This document shows, one piece after another, positions 36,301-50,300 of a DNA stretch of 64,000 nt. The notes under the pieces are model-generated. The model was given only the letters and a program-made list of their open reading frames with translations. It searched no databases and was not told the DNA's origin. Made by a program: the position numbers and the translations under genes. Position 1 is the first letter of the stretch, and each line of letters starts with the position of its first letter. Origin of the DNA: Anisakis pegreffii (taxonomy: Eukaryota > Nematoda > Chromadorea > Rhabditida > Anisakidae); NCBI GenBank assembly GCA_035041965.1, contig JAPYMA010000319.1, forward strand, positions 62,001-126,000. The letters run 5' to 3'.

Positions 36301-39300
36301 ACGAAGAGCCTTCTCTCATTATCCCAGCAGAATTTGATTCAATTATCTTCTGCTTCTTCAACACAATGATTTTTTCGTAAATTGGAGATAAGCTTATCAG
36401 ATTTTGCTTGTTCTCCATTACATTTAGCTTGTGTTTCAATGAATGCATGCATCTCTGTAATCTGTGAATCTTAGCGTTGTATCTGAAAGAATCATAGTTC
36501 GTAACTTGCAATCATCGTAGCAACTCTCGAAGTGATGCCATCGTTACCGATCCAGTCTTTTAATTGAGCCTACTCATTGATATTTCAATGATCAAAACTC
36601 CATCCAATCATTTTGGATTCTAATTGAAATTGGTGCTGTTTGAACGGCTGTGAAAGATTCTAATTTCCTGTCGTTTCCGAAGCGCGATGATTCTTTGGAT
36701 TTCCGTTAGAGGACGTCGGAAAGCGATTTCATTTCACTGGCAATGAGCAAAAATGCCGTATCATTTGATATTGCAAGGAGTGATACGTACCGAATCTGAT
36801 AGCGCTTCTGCTTTCGACACTCAGGCAATTTCTCATTAATTCCTTTTTTTGATCACTGATTCAGTATCTTCATCAAATTGAGCTCAATCGAATTTCGATT
36901 GAAGACCTCCAATATCGGTGCTATTTATGACCACCGTGGACATCCAAAACAGTTCATAAACCCTCTGCATGTAAGATAATTGATTTTGTTTCGAACAACC
37001 ACCATAAGGAGCATTTATTATAACCTCGATGAGATACAAAGAATTGTCTGAATAGACTCGACGATTAAACTGAACTTACTTATCTGATCATCAAGCGGCA
37101 ATGATAGTTCTCTCCTAGCAATTAAATTTTTAGCGAATTGCTGTTTAGTGACTGGATTTTGCGTGATAAATAAAGCCGTGTTCATCCTCTGCAAGACGAG
37201 TTTTTCGCCACTCTTTGATTAGCGCCTCCCGCTCAGAATAGACATACATCATCAATCTAAGATGATCTATCAAGTGATGATAGCTGCCTACTCACGATAA
37301 ACGAACCGTTTCGCTGAATCTCACAAATTTTCACGACTGAACGTCGTCTACTCAAAAAGATTATGCAATTAGGATTCAGCAATCGGGCAATCTTGAAGAA
37401 TTGGTAGCAGTTGATGAATTCAACACATTAGATAGTACATCTGCTGTTCACAGAACCTCTTTCTGAACATTCACGTTGATTCCAATATTCCAAATCTGTC
37501 CAGTGAGGTGATTAGTAAGGGTGAAGGATTAAAGATGTGAATTCCATCTGGGTATCTTGAGATTGCCGCTGCTGCATGCTCTCGTCGAATGCTGTTTCAT
37601 CAGCCAGTCAAGTAATTTTCAGAAGTAATTAAGCCATTAAATAACCTGCAAATTAATCTTGCTGGCTAAAATCGCTGAATCAGTAATCATGTCTCAGAAT
37701 GCTTCTCAAGAATGATTTCCATTCCAGTTAAATGTGGAATTCAATTAATCTGTGTAATCGATCAATTCCTTAACGCAATCTTTCAATCATTCTAAGTGTA
37801 TTGAATCGTTGAATTGCTCATTTCTTTAATCATTCTGTCATCGCCGAACACATTAATGAGAACCTAATGCCCAATGTCATTAGCAGTTAATTGGTATGTT
37901 TACAAGTTAAAATTTTTTATTGGCTTCTTTCAAGTGAAGTCAATTCGCCAGTTCGTTTCGTGCCTATGAACAAGTGAAATATTTCATTGCACCATCAATA
38001 TCGTAACACCTATCAGTCTCACCTCCTCAATAACTCCAATGATTTACACTCAAAGCTTGCAGTTATAAATAACATCAGGCTAGTTTTCTGATAGTGAACA
38101 GTAGTGTTGATTAGAATCAGAATTTTTTCTTTCTGGTGAATTTTCTCGCCTTTGCCCTAAAAAACCGCATCCATTGTTTGATGAAATATTAGGATTTTTT
38201 CGCCTCATTCATCAGCACTACTCTTCCAACTGATTTCTGATTTGCTTTCTTTTATCCTGTTCAAGACTGGAGAATTAGCTCGACTATTTTTGTCCGGTAT
38301 GATCGAAAATTTCGACATTCGACAATCAGTTCATTCATTTCGGCTTCAGCCAATGCGCCTAGTTCATTTGCAGATCTTAAGACTGTCCTGAATTGCACTA
38401 AACACTTCATCAGCTTTAATTTATCCAACTTGTTCGTTCACTCAGATGCTGTGCTGATTCCGCGAGTTTCTCAGCGCTTTATGATGTACCCTTCAATGAT
38501 TTGTCGTCTACAGTGTGCGTTCGAGGTAAAAAATTGCGTAACGATGGACCAATTCAGTTATTTGAACGAAATTCAGGTTATTTGTGCAACAATCATAGAC
38601 GTTCAAGTGTTTATGGAAATCAAGACGGTCAAGTGTACACAACAGCGATGATTGTGAATTTGCTTCTGTTGAGCGTATTCTTTCAAAGTAGTCGCTCACA
38701 ACGCTCATGGCGTGATCAACACCCTCAGCAAAGGCAGCTTCTTTACGGTTGGTTGGTTATTGCTCTCAATAATTCTTATCAAATTTTATCAGTTGATAAC
38801 TCAATTATATTGGTACACCACCCGGTTTCATGAAAAACTTACCACTCGGTTCGCGGAGCTCGAAAGTTTTGCTCGTAACCGATTGGTGTACCCTGCAATA
38901 TCATTGATGTTGAGTCTGAGCCTGAGCCACAGGCTATTATCCAATTATCTGCTGTCAATCGATACTTATCAGCAATCAATAAATGTACTATTTTCGAGAG
39001 TTGTTTTATCACTCTCGCTCGTCTAATGCAAGATCAGCTAAAACACTCAGTTCATGAAACCACTTTAGTGTTTATCACAATCACATTCGAAGCCAGATTT
39101 CTCGTCGTCAAATCCCTGTTCCGTCCACTGGCAAATGAAAAACTTGTGTTTGTGGGAATGCGTCGTTCACTTGGAAGTGATTGCGTTTGCGTGGAGTGTT
39201 TTATGATTACTCGATTGAACGTGTTGGGGGAATGTCGCTCGCGTCAAGTTTAGAATTCAAAATGCTGATGAGTAAATTGTTCGCCTGCTGATCAATAATG

Positions 39301-42300
39301 CGTAAAAGTGGACCAAAACGGGAAATGTTTATGCGATATTGGCCATCAGCTGAATATGTACGCTAATGTGTTGGGTGTTGGGTCATTTACAAATGAATAA
39401 TTAAATAAAATTGCACACTCAGGCTTAGATGTGTTGACTTGATTGCACCAACGATCACTTGTTACTTGCTGTTGTTTTAATGATACCAATTGAACGGAAG
39501 CAATTTTCACTTACCCATCGGCGATATGCTCATTTGGCGAATGTGAATCGTCAAATAACACTGATGAAATCTCTCACACATGAAATCGCTAGCCTACACG
39601 AACGAATATGTCAAATTGATCTGAGTGAGTGACTAGCAAAAACTTTTCAGTTCAATTTTTGCGTGCGGAAATTTGTGTTGATTTTACATTAACAACTGTC
39701 CAGATTTTATCAAGGATAAACGAAATTCCGGATGCCCAATGCAACTCAACGTAACAACCTTTTGGAGAATATCATATGTGTGAGATTTCCCGTTCGAAGC
39801 TCAAATGCTCTTCAAAGCCAACATACAAGTTGAACAACAATGCAGTCAGCAGTATTTTCTGGATTTCGAAACCCGTCCCCAGTTCACTTGCAGGGGCTAT
39901 TTGGAATGAAAACGCATGCATGCAAAATTCCTTTTGTTTCGCATGCAGAATGTTAAATTTTTTTCTAAAAATGAAATGAAGATTGAATAAGAGCAAAAAG
40001 TTACTAACATGATGAGCAGCGATATTGGATTACGAGTAACATGAGCTTTTAGTTGTTAGTTGGCAGATAGACTGAACGCTTTTTACGTCCGTCGCTAATT
40101 TAATTGTTTCAATTAATTTTAATGACAAACGCTCGATGAGTAATTATTCGACTGTTTCGAATGCTTTAACATGAGAATGCTTTACTCTATTTCCAGCAAA
40201 TGCATACATACATTCACACATGATCAATGTTCTAATCAATAGCAGCAGCAGTTTCGTTTTGAAGTTGATATGTTCATTGATAAGAAAGCAAATTTAGATT
40301 GCACCTATCATTCTTTATCAGTGGATACTGCCCAGAATGAAATCAGTCTCTCAAAATAAGTTAAGCCACGGTCAAATGGAGATCAAACACTGCGTAACAT
40401 TATCATTCGTTTGATATTAGTGTCATTATCTACTTTCCATTTTTGCTAGATCCTTTCCAAGATAATCCTCTAATAAGCCAACTTAATGAATATGAGCAAG
40501 TATTGCATACTTCCTATGGAATCACTATGGAATTACTAAGATTCCGGGAATCTTGCCTGCATCATGTACCGTTATTTGAGATAATCTTGAAAGCAGTAGA
40601 TTCCATCAAAGTTTTTGCTGTTTCACGATCGCTCAGCCAAATGCATGCATGTTTCTATTACTGATGGATTCTGTTGTGTTTGTGAGTGCGTTTAAGTCCT
40701 CCCATGTGGCGCTGAAATTACGAAACGATCGTTTTCACTGTCATCGTCATCGGATCGCCAAATTAGATTTTATCGCCTTGCAAATTGTCAAATATACCAT
40801 TCATTTATCGTCCGTTGATCCAAACAAATTGGATGCATCATCCACTGCCAATGCTCAGACTTTCCTTTTCTGCTTTCACCTTGAGCCATCCTCTTCAGTT
40901 CGATTCACCATTGAGAACATTCAATCATTATTTGAAACAAGCTTGCCCGAACTGTTGGTTTGTAAGAATAAAAGAGACATGAAGTATTTGATTGAAGTCA
41001 CTGCTCCGGCATCCGCCTGAATTCGGATTAATTTGGGCGAAGATATTTGATCTGGGATAGTGAGATACTTGATCAACTGATAGCAGAATGCAATCGGAAG
41101 CGATGAATCGCTCAGCTGAGCTTTTCTGTGTTGCGTTTCGTCTTCTGTTGTCTTGAGGCAAGCTGATGAGAAAACGACGATTAGAATTGAGTGGAATTCA
41201 ATAAATGTTCAACAAATTGTAAACGTTGTTCAGTAATGGTCATGAAGCACACACACAATTACACTCATTCCCCTTTTCTCAGTGGCGAGCACTCAATTCA
41301 GAGAATTCATTCTCATCGAAAAGTTTTAGTGCAATCAATTTGTTACCAGCAGCAACTAATTCACTTTCTTTTGGCAATCGAATTCCATTCCATTATCTCC
41401 TTGTCAAATGGATGTGTAGACATTGCTGTGATCAATTCTACGAAATTTTTTTTTGTCAACAGATAGGATAAACGATAAGTGCAGATAAATGTTGTTGACC
41501 TGAAGAAATAACGATGAGCCAAATTCAATTTGATCCAGCAGGATGGGATCTGTTTGATTTACAGCGAAAACTCGATCCATTTGTTCGCTCTCGTCGACCA
41601 TAAAAGTTGATTAGTCACCAAGAAGTTTTAGCAATTTTTCTTGTAGCTAGTGCTCGAATCGCCGGAAAAAAATCCTGAAAAAATGACCAGAAGAAGCAAC
41701 AGATAGTGTTTTTTTGTAAGGGATTTAAATTCAATTATGGGAAATGATCAATTGATTCGAAGAGCTGATTGTGAGCTAGAAATATGAGTGTTATTTGAGG
41801 AAGTGATTTATTGACATGACAGTCTGCGCACATGACAAATCGTTTTTGAAAGTGAAATGTGACTCAAATGAATTCCATTGAATGAATTTCGGATTCCCAT
41901 CATAACGGTAAGAACATAATCAGTAAGTCTGGCTGCCTAATGAACATATATTTCGCGGAAATTTTGAAGTGGGCAGGTGGAATCATCCCAAATAAATTGT
42001 TCGAGGTCGAAAGATCTATCGTTAGCATTTAAGTGAGGTTTTAAGTGAGGATTTCGTTGATGAATTACACAATTGATTCAGTCGGATTATATCTTCGAAA
42101 TGGATTATTTTCTAGCGAAGAGCTTTCAAATGATCCGCACATTATATTAAGAAAACCAATTCACTTACTCTCTGTTATCTCATTATCAAACGAATGTAAA
42201 CTGAAGTATATCTGAGAAAATCCACATTTATTCATTCATAATGCTACTCTGTTTTCATCCAGAAAAGGCAGATCATTTTTGGAGAGCAACGCAGATCACT

Positions 42301-44213
42301 TGTTTTTCTAGATTTATATGTGCATTCGAGAAGATTTATATGGCCAATTGAGTTTCAGTTATGAAAGGAGTTCAGGACTCTTCATTCTAAATATTTACAT
42401 AGAAAGAGAACAACGAATCTAGCCTACAGTTTGGTGATTTGGTAATGTTAGAAGTTGCTATGAATTCAAAGGTGTTACCTTTAATGAATACAGACGTACT
42501 GGATCGAGCGAGCTGTTACCGTTGTTACAATACGACACAAGCTTAAGCTTGATACTTGATAGTCTAAGTCGATTCGTGCAAAAACTATAACTCGTAAAAA
42601 TGCTCTGCAATGCTGTAATTACACTCCAATTGAATCCACAACTGGATTCGCATCTAGTCAAGCCCCGGTTTAATGATCTCGCAACAATTGCCGGATTCTT
42701 GACAGTTAATCGGAAGCACGCATTGCTTGAATGGGTGGTGTTTGACATTTCCTCAGTGGCTCACATGGTACGATCGCTTTCGTTAGTCCGTTTGACGTTT
42801 TGCAAACGTATAATTGATGTGGTTGTCTTAAAATTTTTAGCACAGCGCTCAAACTGGATCATGAAATTGGACAGTTGTTGCTGGCTAGCGTTGTTCCCTT
42901 TGCTTTTTTTTTGCTGAAACATAATCACCATGAGCACGAGTCGTGACTAACTTCAATTAGGAAAATGTATAATTTATGGCGAAAGATAGGTTTTTGTGTG
43001 CTCTAGAAGGCTCGACACTGAATATGACGTTCCATCAAAGAAATCTGCATTTCTGCTTGTTTTCCAGTAACTGACTTCAATTTCATCAGATTGACGTTTC
43101 ACAATCCAGCTCTGTCGATGTAATAGGCGACGAGCAAATTCGATTTTCACAGAAACTCCGATGAATTTAATGAAAATGATGGATGATTTAACACTGATAT
43201 GTCAGCAACTAATTACAGTGATTAATCGCTACACTTGAAATAACCAACTAATTGCTCAGCTGACTGACTTGTTTGCTTAAATACATATGCACAGCGATGT
43301 GAGTGTGTAATACGTAATGCCATACATAATTCATCAACGCTCGAAATCTTTTGAACAGACTAACAAACGTTTGAATAAATTAATGGGAACTCTTAGAGTG
43401 TCTACTGATAATGATGCTGATCTTGTGTCGTTAATGATAATAATGGCGAGATGCTACAGTGATTATTGTCATTAGTGAGTTGAAAATAAAACCATCGACT
43501 CTGATAATTGCTATGCTTACGATGAGGATAGCATGCAAGAGAACAACCACAGGAATTTGAATCTGATCATGGAATTCAAACAGAATCGTGTTAAATGGCT
43601 AAGTTGTTGAATATGCAATGAACAACAGCATATATGTGTATGTGTCATGATTTCATGTTTTTGTTTCATTGAGTTACAAATGTCAACAAGTACTTGGCTT
43701 CATTGAAACCCACTTGAAGTATGATTATATCACCACTAATGAACAATTGCTGGTATAGATAATAGACTGATCACAGTGTTGATCATATAAGTGGTTTTTT
43801 TGGTAGCATCGCATCATCCACTGACAAGTTGTATTTGATGAACGAAATAACAGCAATAAACTAATCAACTAGATAAAATAACTTAGAAGACTTTACTCAC
43901 TGCTTTACTTCATCATCTCATCTAAACGTCTATTCATTTATCCACCACATTCCCGATCATGAACATGACTCCCCTTGATTCGTTCAAATTGTTCGTTCGT
44001 TCAGTAGTCTCAGTATCAAACAGCTTTTAAGATCCTTACATAAATCTGAATATCTGCATATATCCCGTACTAAAATGTATACTGGAACGGAACTGGAACG
44101 TTTCAAAGCTCTGATCCACTTCTACTAATGTGACAATAGGAATGATGAGTGTACGTACCAATGATCAAAATTGAGAGCCGAAAGATTTTTTCGATGTTGT
44201 CCACCCATCCAGT

Positions 44214-44239
44214 AGCAGCAGCAGCAGCAACAGCAGCAG
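44214..44239. repeat. (AGC)n microsatellite
   Basis: Nine trinucleotides with one interruption (CAA). It lies about 1.4 kb upstream of the candidate first exon at 45.65 kb, in a stretch slightly more GC-rich than its surroundings (44.2-45.1 kb). Confidence 0.8.
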
Positions 44240-45649
44240 TACCTGTGTGAGTTGGTGATGGCCACTGAAATTCGATGGTTCCATCACTAGCATGTTAGCA
44301 CATTCATTCAAGAGCAGTTCACTTCATTTACCATTATCATACTATATTCATCCATGCACACATAGTCCGTTCAATCAGAAAATCGTTTTTGTTGCTGTAG
44401 AGTTGTAGTTGTAGCAGCAGTCTCCTCCTCATGCATACACCACGATGAATACTGCTGCTCAATGCTTATAATGCTAGTGCTCATCATGATGATCATCGTT
44501 GTTGCCTTCATCCATCCCTCCTCCTACATGCTAAAAACGATAAGCTAAGCTATGTGCGCTATGTTCAAGCATCATCCATCCGTCCATCCAAGCGTTCATC
44601 CATGAAACTAACTGCCTAATAAGTGCTTCTTTTCTCCACAGTTGTGGCAAATATCTGCCTCATTCGTCCCCGTTCTACGTGGTTGTGGCTGCAGGACTGA
44701 TTCTGCTGTCTACTGACTGAACATATTCATCAGCTGCTTTTGGAGTTGAAGCACTTCTCTATTAACTATTAGTACTCGTGCGAACGACGACGGCAACGAC
44801 GGAAAGTAGCTTGAGCAAAAAGGTGAGCAGACTGGCTGGTTGCTTTCGACAAGTTCAGTTCACTTCAGTTTAGTTCCGTTTAGCCAGTCATAATAGCTGC
44901 GCTAAGTGCTAATCGAGTGTCGTGGGCTTGGTCATCCGTCTATCGTTTCAACCGTGTCTAGCTGCTGCGTGTCAGTCCTGTTCTGCCCAAGGTATTACGG
45001 CCCAACATCATCTTACACTGCCCCTTTTGGTGCCTCTTTGCCCCAATCGCCGTGACTTCTTCAGTGCCGTCTCTAAATGAGAGCTTTTGCCTGAAATTTT
45101 AGCTCCACAAGCAACGGATTTTAACCATAAGGACCGCTACTGCGATACCGTCTCTACCGTATCATTCTTTCGATATTGGGTTTACTCGCTTTGAACGACT
45201 TTTCAAATACTGAACTCTGAAGTGTCAAGCGCTAATTTTCCCGTAAATACTGAAAATATTCAGAATCATCTGAATATTTGTTCATGTCAATCGAATTCAG
45301 CGCAAACTTATTGAAAGCGTTGCGGTATATTGTTATTCTGATCAACGAGACCGAAGCATATCTTATCTGCGATCAGATAAGCTAAAGTTACCAAGGAGGG
45401 ATATTTCGTCGTAAGTGATTCGAGCAGATTTTCACCACTGTCACGGTGACGTCCTCTGCACAAATTTTTCCACCAATTGTGAGTGGCATATTGAATGTGC
45501 AGTTGACAACACATAAATGTTTTGCTTGTTGTGCTACTCCCCCAAGAAAGCATCATCGTCTCAGAAAACGTCGTTGTCAATTGATGAAACGATCATCGAA
45601 TAACAATAATGTACTACTATTATTATGTGATCTGCTATTCGTTTTTGAT

Positions 45650-45725
45650 ATGACAACACAATTCACTAAATTATTCTCGTTCATACTCGCCAACGTTTAC
45701 GATCCGGCACAGGTGGACGATTCAG
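45650..45725 (+). CDS. Candidate first coding exon (variant 1) of an unrecognised + strand gene
   Basis: ATG followed by 25 codons (MTTQFTKLFSFILANVYDPA, then QVDDS) and a strong donor G|GTAAGA, leaving phase 1. The frame is open upstream to about 45446 and includes another ATG at 45584, so the true start may be earlier and give a longer, Cys- and Arg-rich N-terminus. The phase matches the microexon at 55018. A very similar ATG-led segment lies at 47319, suggesting alternative first exons. The product is not recognised. Confidence 0.4.
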
Positions 45726-46657
45726 GTAAGACACACACACATACCATCTAGCCAACTCCACACTGTTACCTTCCGTCGCACCTCGGTTTAACCTGAATCT
45801 CCCCGAATGACATTGTTGTATTATTCCTTTATCACATGCTGCTAACACTCAAATCGTTTCTTTTCCACTGGTCACAAGACTTCCTTCGTTTCAGTGAAAC
45901 GGACGGAAGTCTTTGAGCTACATATCGTGTAAGCCATACAACGGAGCCAATATATTTTAGTGAGCATGAAACAATGAAGGCAGCATGAAACCTGTTGGCA
46001 GGAGTTTATGTCTAATTGAGCACAATCAGATCGAAATGCAAATTTATACAGTAAACGTTACTGACCGCCAGCCACCATTGTGACGTTCTTTAACACTTTG
46101 ATTTGGTAGAGTTTAATGATGCGAATCAGTAAACTACACTGAACACCACATTTTAAATGCTGAATGCTTCTTTGAGTAATTGCTTCGTTGCATTAGCTAT
46201 CATTATCTCGTACAATGGCAAAGAAATCGCTCGCTGGTCACAATGACTCCGGATTTCCTGACTTGAATCATTAGATTTTCATCACTGATCAAACCATTGA
46301 AAACAGATGATAATCCATCAAATGTTACAGCAGCTAAGAATAGAAAGGAGCAAACGAAACAAATAAAGCACTCAAAAAACGAACATTTTGCTTCTAACCA
46401 TAGATACATCTGAACGAGGTCAGCACCTCATAAGTAGCAGATGTGGTAATGACAGATATTTTTCGACTTGATGATAATCATTTTCAATTCAATACAAGCA
46501 AGCATCATCCATCCGTTCATCCACAGAATAGATCAATTCTGTGAGCTAATCGAACAAGCCTGCTTCCTCAGTTGTGATCGATAAGTTGATTTGGCTTTGG
46601 CTGCAGGCTACTATCGCTTATTGTTAGCTTTTCTTATTTTGTCGCTCGCTAACTTGT

Positions 46658-46676
46658 GTTGTTGTTGTTGTTGTTG
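46658..46676. repeat. (GTT)n microsatellite
   Basis: Six GTT units. Simple repeat. Confidence 0.8.
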
Positions 46677-47318
46677 ACAATAAATAAGCACTATCAATCA
46701 GAAGCTGCTGCCTTCATCTGCTGCCGCGTGAGTAATGGCATTCAATAGAATTTACCCAACTGGTGAAATTATTCCGGGATTTCGAGGTGTCATGTCGTTC
46801 GTTCGTTGTTGTGCTGCATACCACCATTCACTTACACTTAGCCTTAGCCCTAAGAGGCCCAAACTGAAAACAATCACTTAAACTCGTTGTCTATCTCTTC
46901 GTTAGTCAAATCTCGATGGGATAATCGAATTAGTGTGTGTGTGCATGTACATATATGTACATAAATATATGGATTTGAATCTTCTTCATCTCATGCTCAA
47001 AAGTATTTCACATTGTTTTACGCTCACATTTTATCATTTCATCCGATTTCAATCTTCCGAATCAGTTCACTTAGTTTAATTCATCCATCTAGACATGCAT
47101 TCATTCATTTTATACGGCGGTTCTCATTGAATCCCAACAACGATAACAGTATTAATAACAATAAGTTGTGTGCTACCAATCGTCCATCAGTGGTGTCAGT
47201 AGTCTTGCTTTTATTCCATTAAGACCATCTGCCTCAAACTAGTCCTTTGAAGAAGAAACACGTCACAGAACACAACAACACCAACTCCAATCTGACTCTA
47301 TTGTTTAGTTTGTGTCAG

Positions 47319-47391
47319 ATGGCTGCTGATGTGCTTCAACTTATCAGCTATATGCTAGCGAACGTTTCGGATACGGCTATTCATGATGCAT
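47319..47391 (+). CDS. Candidate alternative first coding exon (variant 2)
   Basis: ATG directly after TGTGTCAG, then 24 codons (MAADVLQLISYMLANVSDTA, then IHDA). Aligned from its ATG with the variant at 45650, it shares Leu8, Ser10, the block LANV at 13-16, Asp18, Ala20 and Asp23. A GTTCGT donor at 47392 would leave phase 1, the same as variant 1, but it is weak. This may be a duplicated first exon under its own promoter, or chance similarity over a short stretch. Confidence 0.3.
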
Positions 47392-50300
47392 GTTCGTTCG
47401 TTGGTTTCTTTTATTCTTTCTTCATCCAAATTCACTGTTTCCCTTTTTTCGAGCGCTTTTTTTCAAATTTTCTAGGATTTTTCACAGGTTCCCTCATGAA
47501 ATTAGAAATAATCCACTCATAACTTTCCTCTCAGTTTCTATCTTGTTAGATCATATCCTCTCCATGATTTGATCATTGCACTTGCACATTCTTATGTCAG
47601 TTTCACATCATGTGATACTCACTCAAATATTGCTTGTCCGTACTTTTTGCTTGATGACGAAAATTTTTAGAAAATATCAAACCTCCAGACATTCGACGTT
47701 TGAAATTATAAGCGGATGCTGCGGTTGTCACTCAGAGCTGTCTTTATCCGTATTTCAAGTTGAAAGTTTTCAATTCTCGTTTGTCTTCCATTTGTTGTGT
47801 TTTGACATTCATTAATCACTCAATTGACGACAGACAACCACAAAAATTGTTTCGGCTCATAGCAGTGAACAAAACACTTTTGGATTGTTGGGTGCAATTT
47901 TAGGAATGAAACGGTAATGGTACATAGAGGCACTTGTGCTGTTTGCTAACAAATTTTGAGCAATTTCAATCAATCGTTCTTAGGGAATCAACTGTTTTTT
48001 TGAGGCTTTCGTTTCGGTTTACATCAATTTTAAGACTACGACAACGTTTTCGCTTAATCATTTATACGCCGCCTAGCTATTCGTTTTCCAATTGCTGCAG
48101 TAGCAATAGCAACAGCAGTGGTGACATTTACTTGATTTGCAACTCTCAGTTCACTTTATCATCTCTTCACATCTACAAATTCTTAGCATTCGTTTGGTTC
48201 AAATCAAGATATCTCTGAAATATCGTTGAAAATTCACTAGAAAAGCAAGAGAGATCAGTTTAGTTGATCAAAACATGAAATGATAAAGGCACCAAAAATC
48301 GAACTTATGAACAACTGGGCGATTTATCATCATAAGCATCAACAAATTTATAGCCGCTGTTATCGCCTCTTTGAGGTAAATGCAACGATTCACTTATTGT
48401 GGGGACCACTGCCTGCCCATTGGTCACCGTGGTTATCTTTTGGAATTCTTCTGAATGCATTTCAAGATTTACACTGGCTCTATTTGTTCATTCACTGATA
48501 AATGCTTAGTGAGGATGAAGAAGTCAACACCATCACATTTCTATGTGGCTTTCGCTTAGCGCCCTCGATTCGATTCGACCAATTTTCATGTTTTTTGCAT
48601 ATTCGATCTCTTTTTGCACCTAAGACACATCATCATAAAATTCATTATTTTTCCAGTATTGCAAAATCCTTTTTTTGTCGTCATTCTTCACCATTTTTCT
48701 CACATCGTTAGATGTTTCCTTCCAAGTCATCTTCATGCACAAGGCAAGCGAACAACCTCTTCCCTAATACCACACACACACCAGCAGGCACTTCTTATCG
48801 ACGATTACAAATGGATTTACAACTCAGTCCGATGAACACATTGGAAAAATGTGATGCTGCTGATGATGTTGTGCTCGTCATCATCACATCGATTCATCCG
48901 TTCAGATGATATTTTTTCTCGTTATTCGAAAGAGACGAAAAACCAGTTCGTTACCATGATCAGAGGGGCATTATAACTATCTAGTGTATACAATTAGTTT
49001 TCGTGGATAATCATTATAAAATCAAGCATTTATGATTTTTTTGTTTAGCTGACTGTGAGCAAAAGCTAAGCTTCTCTTTTTTTCAAAAAGTCACTGAAAC
49101 GAAATATGAATTTGAAAAGAAGAAAATCAGAAATGAAAGGAAGACTTTAAGAAAAACTACAACTCAGTTGTCTTTTGAAAATGTATTCAATCTTCATTCA
49201 GTCGTGTACTCAATCAATCTTGATTTGAATGTATTCAACAATAAATCAGCACTTCACCAAATCAATCTTACTACTATCAACTTCATCTTGTCTGATAATC
49301 CTTATTCTCTGACTGGCTATGTTTGAAACTGTCATTAAGCATTCACACTATTAACTGGCTCAGTTTCACGTAATTTTTTCCTCTTCAAGTGAGTCAAAAT
49401 GAAATTTATAACTTTCCAACTGCAGTCAGCAATAATTTGCGATGATCGCAATGCTCAACGATTCATTCAACGCATCATCAAATATCAATTTGTTTCAATT
49501 AAGCAGCTAATGCATTCCAAGATGAATAATTCACTGACGACAATAAATTAGGCGAGGAGCACTTACCCTCTCGCAACTAATATCTAACAAATTTGCTTTG
49601 TACAGCTCCGCATCTCGCATCAACTGAATCGGTTACATTCAATGGTGAATTTGGTGATCTCTTAATGAACTCTTCCTGCTCTTTAGTTGACCACTCAACA
49701 TGAATTATCAACACTTTATCAATCATTAATGATGCCATATTAATTATTGATGTATCTGCAGCAATGTCCTAGTTGTCATCGGTCAATCAACCTCTTGCAT
49801 TAACTGATATCCGCATCATCTCAACTCGTCTTATGCAACAGAGATATCCTTAATCCTATAGTTAGACATGACAGTGCATAGATTTCATAGATCCATTTGC
49901 TTATGGACTTATGGATTTGCTTATAAAAGTATTACATTTGATGAGCAGTTAAACCGCTAGACAATTAGCATGTTTAGCATGATATCAAATAGATTTAAGA
50001 CTGGTAGGAAGGTGTTTAGAAATCGGATTTCAGTGTAGCCGGATACCGTACGTGGCCAAGACCGTATCAGGTCTGAAGTTTGAGTCAGAAGAAAGATACT
50101 TGGATCTTGATTGGCAGGAGTATATTTATGAATTTATCTTCTATCCGTCTATCTTATCCATCAATGAGGAGTGTTGTGTTAAGTGAAGTGCAACAAATTA
50201 GTTTTGGCATCCATCGTGGATTCTCGTCTCTTTCTGTAGATTTCATCCCATTTGAGCGTTGATTCAATTTTACGCTGAGGCAAACTTATGCGATGGTTTT

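Larger units (their letters stand above)
22123..45445. other. Gene-poor region of about 23 kb
   Basis: I find no gene I can defend here. It holds a hairpin cluster at its left edge, ATGC and AGC microsatellites, and many short ORFs without family resemblance or consistent splice context. Near 38.4-39.0 and 40.4-41.0 kb several overlapping frames stay open on the + strand and could be relics or unrecognised exons. The stretch may contain introns or regulatory DNA of the gene starting near 45.6 kb. Confidence 0.45.

Noticed and set aside
38430..39026. Three overlapping + frames, one starting with a signal-peptide-like stretch and one with hydrophobic segments
   Set aside because: No frame is supported by splice sites or a known family. 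A frameshifted membrane-protein relic is possible but unproven.
42458..42917. Opposing ORFs of 96 (-) and 105 (+) codons suggestive of a retroelement fragment
   Set aside because: No reverse transcriptase, integrase or protease motif can be seen.
48280..48498. ORF with internal MNNWAIYHHKH and a GTAAAT donor, considered as a third alternative first exon
   Set aside because: Its donor leaves phase 0, which does not match the phase 1 microexon, and it lacks the LANVxD pattern.
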